A stretch of 64,000 nucleotides of DNA from assembly GCF_000270245.1 (NCBI RefSeq), contig NC_015635.1, positions 62,001-126,000 of the forward strand. The letters run 5' to 3'. The DNA comes from Microlunatus phosphovorus NM-1 (GTDB lineage: Bacteria > Actinomycetota > Actinomycetes > Propionibacteriales > Propionibacteriaceae). The translations under genes were made by a program, and so were the position numbers. The notes beneath the pieces are model-generated. The model searched no databases. It saw only the letters and a list, made by a program, of their open reading frames with translations, and was not told the DNA's origin. Position 1 is the stretch's first letter. Every line of letters starts with the position of its first letter. Below, in pieces: positions 30,452 through 38,632 of the stretch.

Positions 30452-32908
30452 ATGAACGAGGAGGCCGGCCGGCCGAGCACCTTCGCACAGCGACTCCGGT
30501 CGCTGCGGGAGGCTGCCGCGCTCACCCAGGAGGAACTCGCCCACCGGGCTGGGCTGACCAGCAACGCTATCGGGGCGCTCGAGCGTGGGGAGCGACGTCG
30601 GCCCTACCCGCACACCGTACGAGCCCTGGCCGCCGCGCTGGATCTCGACGACGCAGGGCGAGCTGCGCTGGCGGCGGCTGCGCGGCCGCCGGCTGTCCTG
30701 GCCGAGGTCTCCATGCCGACCGTGGACCCGGGGCGAATGGCCGACAGCCAGAAGCCGCGGTCCGAGACCACCGGCTCCCCGTCCGACCCCGCTCCGGTGA
30801 AGCGGAGCAGCGCACCGGCGACCCCGTCGACGTCCTTGTTCGGACGCGACGCCGACCTGGCCGACATCGTCGGGCGGGTGCGGGCGGGCGACGTTCGGCT
30901 GCTGACTCTCACCGGGCCGGGTGGTGTCGGCAAGACTCGGTTGGCGCTCGCCGCGGCTACCCGGCTCGAGCCCGACTTTCCCGATGGTGTCGCGGTGGCG
31001 GAGCTGGCGCCGGTGGCCGATCCGGACCTGGTGCTGTCGACCGTGGCCGGGGCCCTCGGCCTCCCTCAGGTCGGCCGACTGGATGTGATCGGGCAGCTGG
31101 CTGCCTTCCTCGGTGGGCGTCGGCCGCTGTTGGTGTTGGACAACGTCGAGCATGTGCTGGCGGCAGCCGGCGATCTGGTCGAGCTCGTGGCTCGTTGTCC
31201 GCGGTTGACGATCGTGGCGACCAGCCGGTCACCGCTGCGCATCGGCGCCGAGCAGGTGTTCCCGGTGTCCCCGCTGGGGCTCCCGGTCGAGCCGAGTTCG
31301 ACTGCGGTGCTGAGTTCGCCTGCCGGTCAGATGTTCCTCGACCGGGCGAGGGCCGCCGCACCTGCCTACTCGGTCACCCGCGAGTCTGCGCCCGCGATCG
31401 CCGCGATCTGCCGTCGGCTGGACGGCGTACCGCTGGCCCTCGAGCTGGCCGCCGCGCACGCTCGACTCCTGGCTCCGGCGACGTTGCTCGATCGCCTCGA
31501 TCAGGCGCTGGCCGTGGGCCGGAGCCGGGAGCTGCCGCCACGACAGCAAACGATGCAGGCGACGCTGGACTGGAGCCACGGCCTGCTGACGCGAACGGAG
31601 CAGGTCCTGCTCCGCCGACTCTCGGTGTTCGCCGGTGGGTTCACCCTGCCGATGGCCGAGGCGGTGATCGAACGGCTTCCGAAGAGTGACCTCGAGGTGT
31701 TCGCAGCGCTCGCCGGTCTGGTCGAGCAGTCGCTCGTCGTCGGTCCTGACGTGAACGGCAGATACCGCTTGTTGGAGCCCATCCGCCAGTACGCCGCCGT
31801 TCGCCTAGCCGATGCGGACGAGGCCCCGATGATGTCGGCGGCGCTGGCGGAGCAGGTGGCGGATATGACGGCACTGGCCGGAGCCGGACTGCGGGGGCGC
31901 GAGCAGCGGTGGTGGCTCGACAGCCTGGACTGCGAGCACGCGAACCTGCGAGCGGCTCTGGCCTGGCTGGGCGAGCACCCCGAGACCGGTCGGGCCGCGC
32001 AGCTCCTCGCAGACACCTGGCTTTACTGGGCTCTGCGCGGCCGGGCAGGTGAGGCCTTGGCACTGCTCGACCAGTTGCCGGGTGGAGACCCGGAGAGTCC
32101 CGGGCCCGAACGACTGGAGGACCGACATCGGGCGGCAGCATTGATGGCGCTTGCGGGGCTCCGGTATGCCACTGGAGATGTGGCCGGCACTCGTGTCGCC
32201 GGCGGCGGAGCGATCGAGAGCGCACGGGCGAGCGATCGGGTCGAGCTGCTCGGCGAAGCGCTGGTGCTGGCCGCCTCTGGTGCTGCTTTCGCGGGCGATA
32301 TGTCGGCGGCCGCCGATCTGCTTGCCGATGCTTCGTCGTTGGGTGCGGGCGTCGATCCCTGGGTGGTGGCCCACCTCCGGCTGCTGCACGGTCAGATCGA
32401 AGTGCTCACCGGCGATCTGGAGGCGGCCGGGCGCACGCTCGTCGACGGCGAGCGGTTGGCCCGCCTCCTGGGGAGCCCTTTCACTCTGGCGACGATCCTC
32501 AATGTGCGGGCCAGCCTCGCGAAGCTGACGGGCGAGGACGCCGAGGCACTGGAGCTGCTGATCGAGGCGGCCGCTCTGGCCAGTGAGGCCGGCATCAGCT
32601 GGACGCAGGTCTACACCCTTCCGGGGCTCGCCGACCTGGCCGTACGAGGTGGGCAACCCGAGCTCGCGGTCCGCCTCTACGCCGCCGGCGCGGCGCTGGC
32701 CGACGGGACCGGCTTGGCGGTGTCCTACCCACCCGACGTCGAGCGGGGTGCCCACGGCATCGCCCTGGCCCGCGCGCAGCTCGATCCGCCGACGTTCGAG
32801 CGTCTCTGGGACTCCGGGCGTGGGCTTGACCTCGACCAGGTGGCGGCGCTGGCCGAGTCGCTGCGAGGCGAGCGCTTCCCGCCGTCGCAGCAGAACCAGG
32901 CCGATTGA
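30452..32908 (+). CDS. XRE-type helix-turn-helix regulator with STAND ATPase and TPR-like repeats
   Basis: 818 aa. Residues 10-65 are an XRE helix-turn-helix (FAQRLRSLREAAALTQEELA ... LERGERRRPYP). After a Pro/Ser-rich linker comes a STAND NTPase: Walker A GPGGVGKT at 155-162, LLVLDNVEH as Walker B, ATSRSPLRI and GVPLALELAAA as later motifs of the AfsR/GutR-like group. Residues 500-800 are helical TPR-like repeats, the usual ligand-sensing part. These proteins act as switchable transcriptional regulators. It is convergent with the hemerythrin gene, 21 bp apart. Confidence 0.9.
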   Translation: MNEEAGRPSTFAQRLRSLREAAALTQEELAHRAGLTSNAIGALERGERRRPYPHTVRALAAALDLDDAGRAALAAAARPPAVLAEVSMPTVDPGRMADSQKPRSETTGSPSDPAPVKRSSAPATPSTSLFGRDADLADIVGRVRAGDVRLLTLTGPGGVGKTRLALAAATRLEPDFPDGVAVAELAPVADPDLVLSTVAGALGLPQVGRLDVIGQLAAFLGGRRPLLVLDNVEHVLAAAGDLVELVARCPRLTIVATSRSPLRIGAEQVFPVSPLGLPVEPSSTAVLSSPAGQMFLDRARAAAPAYSVTRESAPAIAAICRRLDGVPLALELAAAHARLLAPATLLDRLDQALAVGRSRELPPRQQTMQATLDWSHGLLTRTEQVLLRRLSVFAGGFTLPMAEAVIERLPKSDLEVFAALAGLVEQSLVVGPDVNGRYRLLEPIRQYAAVRLADADEAPMMSAALAEQVADMTALAGAGLRGREQRWWLDSLDCEHANLRAALAWLGEHPETGRAAQLLADTWLYWALRGRAGEALALLDQLPGGDPESPGPERLEDRHRAAALMALAGLRYATGDVAGTRVAGGGAIESARASDRVELLGEALVLAASGAAFAGDMSAAADLLADASSLGAGVDPWVVAHLRLLHGQIEVLTGDLEAAGRTLVDGERLARLLGSPFTLATILNVRASLAKLTGEDAEALELLIEAAALASEAGISWTQVYTLPGLADLAVRGGQPELAVRLYAAGAALADGTGLAVSYPPDVERGAHGIALARAQLDPPTFERLWDSGRGLDLDQVAALAESLRGERFPPSQQNQAD

Positions 32909-32929
32909 GGTGGCCCCGCTTCGGTGAGG

Positions 32930-33601
32930 TCAGGCGCCGCGGACGCGCCGTACGTACCGGCGGTACTGCCAGGCACCGACGGTCCGCAGCAGCAGTTGGA
33001 CGGGTATCGGCAGGCTGCCGAGCATCATCACTCGCTCCTGGGGTGTCGCGTCCTCGAGAACCATGCCGAACAGGATCGGCAGGTCGGCCTTGTCCATCTC
33101 GCTCGTCCCGTGCTGGCCGAGCGCAGCCCACTCGGTCGGCGTCAGGTGCCGGGCGGCCAGCGGCAGGATGTGGAGTTCCTCGTCGTCGAGGTGCTCGACC
33201 AGCGCCTCCCGCAGCTCCTCGATGGTGGCCGCGAGCTCCGCGCCGGTGGCTTGACGGGCCTCGGCCTCCCACCGGTCGAGAGCATCAGGGAGCCGCTCCA
33301 CGACGTCCTCGACCCGGTGGTGCTGCTCCTCCATCCGGTGGATGAGGTCGGCCGACGGCGCTGCTCGATCGAGCAGCTTCGGCCACAACAGCAGGTCCTC
33401 ACCGGTGTGATGCAGATGCAGCCCGGTCAGGGCGAGCCGGATGTGCTTGGCGATCACCGCAGCGCGGGCGACATCGCCGGGCGCGACCTCGCGTACGAGG
33501 CGGGGCGCCAGGGCGAGCTCGCGTCGGAAGGCACGATGCACGACCACCATGTCGTGCACGTCGGTCAGCTGGCCGGGAGTTGGATTCGTGAGATTCGTCA
33601 T
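32930..33601 (-). CDS. Hemerythrin domain-containing protein
   Basis: 223 aa. Four-helix hemerythrin pattern with metal-ligand candidates: H in VVVHRAF, HLHHTGEDLLLWP, EEQHHRVED and VEHLDDEELHILP. Binds a non-haem diiron centre; roles in oxygen, NO or iron handling are known for the family. Start ATG 33601 (TNLTNPTPGQLTDVHDM) is preferred over the longer frame. It has an unusually long C-terminal part with a hydrophobic segment (MLGSLPIPVQLLLRTVGAW). Confidence 0.88.
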   Translation of the reverse strand: MTNLTNPTPGQLTDVHDMVVVHRAFRRELALAPRLVREVAPGDVARAAVIAKHIRLALTGLHLHHTGEDLLLWPKLLDRAAPSADLIHRMEEQHHRVEDVVERLPDALDRWEAEARQATGAELAATIEELREALVEHLDDEELHILPLAARHLTPTEWAALGQHGTSEMDKADLPILFGMVLEDATPQERVMMLGSLPIPVQLLLRTVGAWQYRRYVRRVRGA

Positions 33602-33671
33602 GACAACGAGCCTGCCGAGTGCGGGCGGAGGTGAACAGGAACGCTGCCCACACACCTGCCCCACACTCGGC

Positions 33672-34085
33672 TCAGGGGCCTCTGGTGCGCGCCACCCGGA
33701 TCGCGTACGCGACGCTCGTCCCGACCGCGATGATCACCAGCAGCACCAAGAGATTGACTCGGTAGTCCTGCAGCAGCATCGCCTTCGCGGGCGGCTGGCT
33801 GAACTGCCGCAGCATCAGCGGCACGGCGATGACCGTCACCGCGGCGGCGATGATCAGCCCGGCCTGGACGAACGCACGCCCCCGATCGGGGACGAACCGA
33901 CGCAACACAGCGCTCACCGCCAGCACGAGAGGGGTCAGCACACCAAGTTGGATGATCACGGCCGCAGCCAGCCAGCCGATCAGCACCAACAGGGTGGCTC
34001 TCGGCAGCCCGTGCACCAGCCAGCTCACGCCGTAGATCAGCAGCAGACCACCGACGACGCCGAGCACGATCCGGATCGCGTTCAC
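33672..34085 (-). CDS. Small membrane protein coupled to the molybdopterin-fold gene
   Basis: 137 aa, four hydrophobic segments (IRIVLGVVGGLLLIYGVSWL, TLLVLIGWLAAAVIIQLGVL, AGLIIAAAVTVIAVPLML, LLVLLVIIAVGTSVAYAI) and a basic tail VARTRG. GTG 34085 overlaps the upstream stop (GTGA). No known family recognised; it is probably an accessory subunit of the upstream membrane protein. A fragment of a related gene end is found at 19434-19480. Confidence 0.75.
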   Translation of the reverse strand: MNAIRIVLGVVGGLLLIYGVSWLVHGLPRATLLVLIGWLAAAVIIQLGVLTPLVLAVSAVLRRFVPDRGRAFVQAGLIIAAAVTVIAVPLMLRQFSQPPAKAMLLQDYRVNLLVLLVIIAVGTSVAYAIRVARTRGP

Positions 34086-35281
34086 GACAGCACCTCGATC
34101 CGGGTCAGCCACTTGGTGCAGAACAGCTCCGCCCGGTTGGGGGCGATCAACCGGAGCGGATAGCCGTGATCGAGAGCGAGCCGCTCCCCGTTCAGGTGGG
34201 TGGCCAGCAGCGCCTGCGCGAGCTGCGAACCCCAGATCTGGGAGGACTTGATGCCGGTCCGATCCAATGACCGGACCAGCACGCGCGATCCCGGACCGCC
34301 GCCGGCCCGCTCGACCAGCTCGGGCAGCGGGATCCCGCGCCAGTCGGCGGCGACGCTCCAGCCCTTGTTGGCCGCGACCGGCAGGTGCGCCTCCGCGGTG
34401 GCCAGCGCATCGAGATCGGCGAGCCCGAGCACGTACGGGTTCGGCCCGACGATCTCGAGTTGCCAGGCCGGATCCTGGGCGGCCTCGACGACGCCGGCCT
34501 CGGCGGCGGTCTCGCTCACCGGTACGCCCTGCCAGCCCTTGCTGGGTTGGCGGATCGCCAGCAGGCCGAGCGGCTCGAGTGGTCGGATGCTCTGCCCGAC
34601 GGTGGTGATCACGATCAGCCCGATGCCGGTGCCCGCGGCGACCAGCACACCGCGCCGGGAGATGCCCGGTGTGACCGGAGGCGGCAACGGACCGGCATTG
34701 CTGTGCGAGTCCGGGTTCTCGTCCCACGGCACCTCCGACAGCACGTCACCCTCGGCGAGCTTGGTGCCCAGGCCGTAGCGGATGTCGGGCAGCTTGATCG
34801 CGATGTGGATCAGCAGCGAGCCGATCACCACGTACGCCAGCGCGTAGTGGACGACGACGAAGTCCCAGCCGAACGGATACCAGTCGAGCAGATTGAGGAG
34901 CCCGGTCACCAGCTGCACACTGACGGCGGCGATCAGGACCACCGCACTGGCGATCTCCAGCACCCGCTTGACCGAGCGGAACGGTGGCCAACGGAAGGTG
35001 GTCGGATAGACCGACCAGAGCTTGATCAGCACCAGCGGAATGCTGGCCAGGCCGGTCGTGACGTGGATGCCTTGGGTGAGCCGGTAGCCCCAGGCCGGGA
35101 CGGCCGGTTTGGGTAGCCAGGACGTGCTCAGATACTGGGTGTAGCTGAGCAGACCGGTGAGGAAGCAGATCCCGAACGCGATCCCGAGGGCGCGGCCCAG
35201 CCGGGCGGTCAGCGCCGTCGATCGGACGGTGCTGGTGAAGTGCGGCCACCACGTTGGGCGTGCCGCAGCAGATCCGGGCAC
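34082..35281 (-). CDS. b-type cytochrome fused to a sulfite-oxidase-fold (molybdopterin) domain, Mo-ligand Cys missing
   Basis: 399 aa. Residues 30-175 form four membrane helices with paired histidines (GIHVTTGLASIP, VVHYALAYVVIGSLLIHIAI), like a cytochrome b561-type module. After a TM/TAT-like segment (ISRRGVLVAAGTGIGLIVI) comes an oxidoreductase molybdopterin-binding fold. Where the family normally reads C-x-E-G-W-S, this protein reads ANKGWS, so the cysteine that ligates molybdenum is Ala. LDHGYPLRLIAPNRAELFCTKWLTRIEVL, the end of the fold, is intact. It may bind the cofactor differently or be an electron-transfer or structural relic. Confidence 0.8.
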   Translation of the reverse strand: MPGSAAARPTWWPHFTSTVRSTALTARLGRALGIAFGICFLTGLLSYTQYLSTSWLPKPAVPAWGYRLTQGIHVTTGLASIPLVLIKLWSVYPTTFRWPPFRSVKRVLEIASAVVLIAAVSVQLVTGLLNLLDWYPFGWDFVVVHYALAYVVIGSLLIHIAIKLPDIRYGLGTKLAEGDVLSEVPWDENPDSHSNAGPLPPPVTPGISRRGVLVAAGTGIGLIVITTVGQSIRPLEPLGLLAIRQPSKGWQGVPVSETAAEAGVVEAAQDPAWQLEIVGPNPYVLGLADLDALATAEAHLPVAANKGWSVAADWRGIPLPELVERAGGGPGSRVLVRSLDRTGIKSSQIWGSQLAQALLATHLNGERLALDHGYPLRLIAPNRAELFCTKWLTRIEVLS

Positions 35282-35439
35282 CTCACCAGTGTGTCGCCTG
35301 GCACCGGGTCGGCGGAAGGCCTTTTGGGGAAGGCATTGCCGCCACGGCCTTGCCGAACGCGAGGCCGAGCAGCTGTGGTCGCTGCCGGATGAAACGGCAA
35401 TGATGGTCGGCGAGGGCGAGCAGCCGGTCGGACCTAGCC

Positions 35440-35454
35440 CTTGACAGTGTCAAG
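35440..35454 (+). promoter_or_regulatory. 15-bp palindrome containing a consensus -35 box
   Basis: CTTGACA-G-TGTCAAG, perfect 7-bp arms around one base. TTGACA is an ideal -35 hexamer. It lies 34 bases before ATG 35489, so a regulator bound here would overlap RNA polymerase. No clear -10 hexamer was found at the usual distance. Confidence 0.5.
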
Positions 35455-35488
35455 ATGCCGACGTCGACCATGTACGAGGGAGTCGATC

Positions 35489-35902
35489 ATGGATGACGCA
35501 GCAACTGATGGCCGGACCCCCACGCGGATTGGGCCACTGCACGTCGCCGCGGCTACCGTGCTGGCTTGGGCCGGCTTCTTTGTCCACAACATCGCCGACC
35601 TGCCTGGGCAGACGCTCGCGAGCTCGGAGTCTCTCCTGCCGACCGTCGTCTGGCTGGTCGCGGCGGCGTTGTGGTTGCTTCCACGCACGCGCCGCGCCGG
35701 TGCTTGGTCGCTGCTGGTGTGGTCGACGATCAACCTCGTCGGTGCCGTGCTCAGCGTCCTGCCGCTGCCGTTCCTCCCGTTCGAGCCGGAGCAGACCGTG
35801 CGGCACTATGCGTTCCACGGCGTCTACCTACTGTCACAGCTGCCACTCATCGCGGCCACCTGGATTTGGCTGCATTCCCTGGGAGAGCGCCGGCGCGCTT
35901 AG
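35489..35902 (+). CDS. Small membrane protein, function unknown
   Basis: 137 aa with four hydrophobic segments (LHVAAATVLAWAGFFVHNIA, PTVVWLVAAALWLL, LLVWSTINLVGAVLSVL, GVYLLSQLPLIAATWIWL). GGGAG lies about 8 bases before ATG 35489. No family recognised. A palindromic promoter-like site precedes it. Confidence 0.7.
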   Translation: MDDAATDGRTPTRIGPLHVAAATVLAWAGFFVHNIADLPGQTLASSESLLPTVVWLVAAALWLLPRTRRAGAWSLLVWSTINLVGAVLSVLPLPFLPFEPEQTVRHYAFHGVYLLSQLPLIAATWIWLHSLGERRRA

Positions 35903-36146
35903 TGAGACCCGGCCAGGCAATGGCGATCATGGCGCCGGGGGTCGCGCCCAACGTTCCGTACCGACGCTCAAGCAGGTCAACGACCTCCAGGTCGTCGAAC
36001 GCCGTCACGTACCGCGGGAAGACGATGTCCCGCCAGACATCGGCAAGATGTTCGCCGATCAGTTCGCGGGTCGCCAGCAATTCTGGGTGATCAGGGCGCT
36101 CAGTCGGGTCGCCCTCAGTCGATGAGCGCTCCGTTGCTTGCCGCAA
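35847..36146 (-). CDS. Possible small protein or gene remnant downstream of the GH1 gene
   Basis: 99 aa reading frame starting inside the last 32 bases of the GH1 gene. The middle part (ELLATRELIGEHLADVWRDI, FPRYVTAFDDLEVVDLLERR) has coding-like codon use and an amphipathic helical look, while both ends do not; the 3' end runs into the opposite-strand membrane gene. I do not recognise it. It may be the remains of a longer gene cut by rearrangement. Confidence 0.3.
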   Translation of the reverse strand: MRQATERSSTEGDPTERPDHPELLATRELIGEHLADVWRDIVFPRYVTAFDDLEVVDLLERRYGTLGATPGAMIAIAWPGLTKRAGALPGNAAKSRWPR

Positions 36147-37305
36147 CCGTGCCCAACCAGGCCAGACTCGGCTTGGGCGTACGGTCGAAGTCGCCGCCGC
36201 GGTCGACCGCGATCAGCCCGAACGTCGGTCCGTAGCTGCCCCACTCGTAGTTGTCGAGCAGCGACCAGTAGCAATAGCCGAGCACCTCGACCCCATCGGC
36301 GACGGCACCCTTGAGTCCGGACAGTGCCCCGGTCACGTACGCGATCCGGCGCTCGTCGTCATCGGTCGCGATGCCGTTCTCGGTGACCAGCAGCGGAAGG
36401 CCCTTCAAATCCCAGACCCGACGCAGGTTGATCGCCAGTGCATCGGGGCGGTAGGCCCAGCCGGTGAGGGTGTTGTCCGGATGCGGCGGGTGGGGGACGG
36501 GGCCATTCGCATCGACGGGCTGGCTGGTATAGCTCTGGATGCCGATGAAATCGTCGCCCTCCGTGGCGTCGAAGAAGACTCCTTCCCAGGCGTCGAACAC
36601 CTCCTGCCACTTGGCCTCGTTGCCCTCGGTCGGCATGAACGCCTGCGTGGCCGGCGCCCAACCGATCTTGGCGCTCGTCTTCGCCCGGAGCACATCGCGG
36701 GCGGCATGATGCATGGCGGCCAGGATCGGGACCAGCTCTGCATCCGGTCCGTCCGCCAACGCCATCGCCACCGTGACCGGCTCACTGCCCTCCGACGGCG
36801 CGGCATACAAGCCGGCGAACAGCGCGGCGATATTGGGCTCGTTGATCGTCACGACCCAGTCGATGTCGTGCAGGATCTGGCTGACATAGTCCACGTACGC
36901 CGCGAAGCGCTCGACCGCGTCGTCGCGGTGCAGTCCACCGTTCTCGGTGAACCAACGCGGATAGGTGAAGTGGTGCAACGTGATGATCGGCAGCACCCCG
37001 TGGCGCTGGCACTCGTCGATCATGGCGCGGTAGTGCAGCAGTTGAGCGCGGCTGAACTGACCCTGAGCCGGCTCGATCCGAGCCCACTCGATGCTGAACC
37101 GGTACGCCTTCAGACCCGCCTCGGCCAGCAGCCGGATGTCGTCGGGGTAGCGATGATAGGAATCGCAGGCGTCACCGCTGGGCTCGGCGAACCGACCGCT
37201 GCCACCCTGCTCCAAGACCCAGAAATCGCTGTTGGTGTTGCCGCCCTCGATCTGGTGGGCGGCCGTGGCGGCACCCCAGATGAAGTCGTCACGGAGCTGT
37301 GTCAT
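36115..37305 (-). CDS. Glycoside hydrolase family 1 (beta-glucosidase-like)
   Basis: 396 aa, shorter than the usual 440-480 of GH1. The acid/base is E156 in TINEPN and the nucleophile E309 in LVTENG; FIWGAATAAHQIEGG at the start and FSIEWARIEP are standard GH1 motifs. No signal peptide, so it acts inside the cell on imported beta-glycosides. No sugar transporter or LacI regulator lies nearby. The upstream intergenic region holds two strong palindromes that may be operators. Confidence 0.9.
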   Translation of the reverse strand: MTQLRDDFIWGAATAAHQIEGGNTNSDFWVLEQGGSGRFAEPSGDACDSYHRYPDDIRLLAEAGLKAYRFSIEWARIEPAQGQFSRAQLLHYRAMIDECQRHGVLPIITLHHFTYPRWFTENGGLHRDDAVERFAAYVDYVSQILHDIDWVVTINEPNIAALFAGLYAAPSEGSEPVTVAMALADGPDAELVPILAAMHHAARDVLRAKTSAKIGWAPATQAFMPTEGNEAKWQEVFDAWEGVFFDATEGDDFIGIQSYTSQPVDANGPVPHPPHPDNTLTGWAYRPDALAINLRRVWDLKGLPLLVTENGIATDDDERRIAYVTGALSGLKGAVADGVEVLGYCYWSLLDNYEWGSYGPTFGLIAVDRGGDFDRTPKPSLAWLGTVAASNGALID

Positions 37306-37384
37306 GGGGGCCTCTCGCCGGTGAGGATGCTTCCGTGAATCTAGCGGATGACCTCATCCCCGATGTGGGGGATCAGCCGCATCG

Positions 37385-37437
37385 ACTGGTGCGCTGTGGT
37401 TGCTTCGATTGAGGTGAAGCAACCCTGACGCACCAGT
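37385..37437. promoter_or_regulatory. Long interrupted dyad between divergent genes
   Basis: Outer arms 37385-37393/37429-37437 (9 bp) and inner arms 37398-37406/37416-37424 (9 bp) are perfect, separated by a 4x4 internal loop. It lies between the divergent GH1 and sigma-factor genes. It could be a hairpin-forming repeat or an operator for both promoters. Confidence 0.5.
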
Positions 37438-37452
37438 GAGTGCGCACTCACT
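37435..37452. promoter_or_regulatory. Perfect 18-bp palindrome, repressor operator candidate
   Basis: AGTGAGTGCGCACTCACT is its own reverse complement and resembles TetR-family operators in length and symmetry. It lies 66 bases before the sigma-factor start and shares three bases with the neighbouring dyad. Confidence 0.6.
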
Positions 37453-37517
37453 CCGCGCTGACCTCGGATTCGCGCCTGTTCTTTCCCTCGGTCAGACGCG
37501 GGCCTAGGCTGCTGGGC

Positions 37518-38096
37518 ATGAGCGTGGAGGACTTGGACACGCGAGACGACGGCCGCCGGGCGCTGCTGACGGAGATGATCGCCGACGATCCCGAGCGGCT
37601 GCGCAGGCGGAGCATCTCGTTGGGTGTTCCTCGGGACGAGGCGGATGACGTGGCGCAGACGGCCTTGCTGCGTGCGTGGCGGTCGATCGAGCATCTGCAT
37701 GCGCCCGAACCCGGTCAGATGTGCGCGTGGCTGGATACCATCGCCCGCAATGCCACGATCGATCTGGCCCGCCAACGATCCCGCCGTCCAGCGAGTGAAC
37801 TCGACGACGATGTGGCTTCAACGGAGAGCGTCGCGGGGGAGGTCGAGATGAGAGTCATCCTCGACAACGCCCTGCGCGCCTTGCAGGAGCTCCCCGAGAA
37901 CCTCCGCGAACCGCTGCTGCTGAGCGCAGTCGAACAACTCTCGGCACCGCAGATCGCCGAACGGTTGGCGATCACTCCGGCTACCGCGCGGCAGCGGATC
38001 GCTCGCGCTCGCAAGGCGCTCGCCACCTGCCGCGTGTCGGGGATGTCGGACTCCGATGTGTCGGAATCGGCCGTAAGGGCCGGTCACGCTGGGTGA
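37518..38096 (+). CDS. ECF-type sigma-70 factor
   Basis: 192 aa. Region 2 at about residues 25-95 (LGVPRDEADDVAQTALLRAWRSI, CAWLDTIARNATIDLARQ) and region 4 at about 125-180 (LQELPENLREPLLLSAVEQL, APQIAERLAITPATARQRIARARK). A TAGGCT -10-like box at 37505-37510 is so close to ATG 37518 that the mRNA is probably leaderless. No anti-sigma gene lies next to it. The stop codon is part of a terminator stem. Confidence 0.85.
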   Translation: MSVEDLDTRDDGRRALLTEMIADDPERLRRRSISLGVPRDEADDVAQTALLRAWRSIEHLHAPEPGQMCAWLDTIARNATIDLARQRSRRPASELDDDVASTESVAGEVEMRVILDNALRALQELPENLREPLLLSAVEQLSAPQIAERLAITPATARQRIARARKALATCRVSGMSDSDVSESAVRAGHAG

Positions 38097-38103
38097 CCGG
38101 CCC
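38077..38103 (+). terminator. Terminator hairpin after the second sigma-factor gene
   Basis: GGGCCGGTCAC (38077-38087) pairs perfectly with GTGACCGGCCC (38093-38103) around a 5-base loop. The sigma-factor TGA lies inside the second arm. It may also end transcription of the convergent SnoaL-like gene. Confidence 0.7.
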
Positions 38104-38134
38104 GTCCTTGCGATCTCAGGCGGTGCCTGCGATC

Positions 38135-38515
38135 TCAGGCAGTGCCGAAGGGGTTGTCGATGACGTAGCGCCAACCGTGCTCTTCGTCGTAGGCAGCCAC
38201 GTCGGCCGTGGTGCCGGCGAGGGCGATCTCGGAGCCGTCGGGTCCGGTTCCGGTGATCGTCCAATCGGCGATCGCGAGGCTGGTGCTCCCGCTCTGGAAG
38301 ACGTGCCGAACGACCATCGAGATCGGCAGGTTCAGGCCGAGGAACTGCTCGAGCGCGCCGCGGACGGCGGCTTCGCCCTGGACTGGCTGGCCAGGGGCCG
38401 GCACGAACACCACGTCGTCGACATTGAGGGCCATCAGGCCGTCGAGGTCGCGAGCGTTGAAACGGTCGGCGAAGGCCAGGTTGAGCTGGTCGAGAGAGGT
38501 GACAGGGGTTGCCAT
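38135..38515 (-). CDS. SnoaL/NTF2-like fold protein
   Basis: 126 aa, one cone-shaped alpha+beta NTF2-like domain: LNLAFADRFNARDLDGLMAL at the start, VVFVPAPGQPVQG, and ADWTITGTGPDGSEIALAGTTADV in the sheet. Such proteins include hydrolases, isomerases and ligand binders; the role cannot be assigned. GGAAGGACC precedes ATG 38515. Two direct repeats lie about 60-100 bases upstream. Confidence 0.8.
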   Translation of the reverse strand: MATPVTSLDQLNLAFADRFNARDLDGLMALNVDDVVFVPAPGQPVQGEAAVRGALEQFLGLNLPISMVVRHVFQSGSTSLAIADWTITGTGPDGSEIALAGTTADVAAYDEEHGWRYVIDNPFGTA

Positions 38516-38576
38516 GGGTGGTCCTTCCGATATCGGGTCGGCGTTGTGCCGGCCTCCATCTGGGAAGACGCCGCAG

Positions 38577-38613
38577 CGCCCGAAGTGTGACAGCGCGCCC
38601 GAAGTGTGACAGG
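38577..38613. repeat. Two direct copies of an 18-mer upstream of the SnoaL-like gene
   Basis: GCGCCCGAAGTGTGACAG at 38577-38594 and again at 38596-38613, a 19-bp period (about two helix turns). Position and spacing suit a regulator binding as a tandem. Confidence 0.5.
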
Positions 38614-38632
38614 GGCTCGCGAGCCGCACGCT

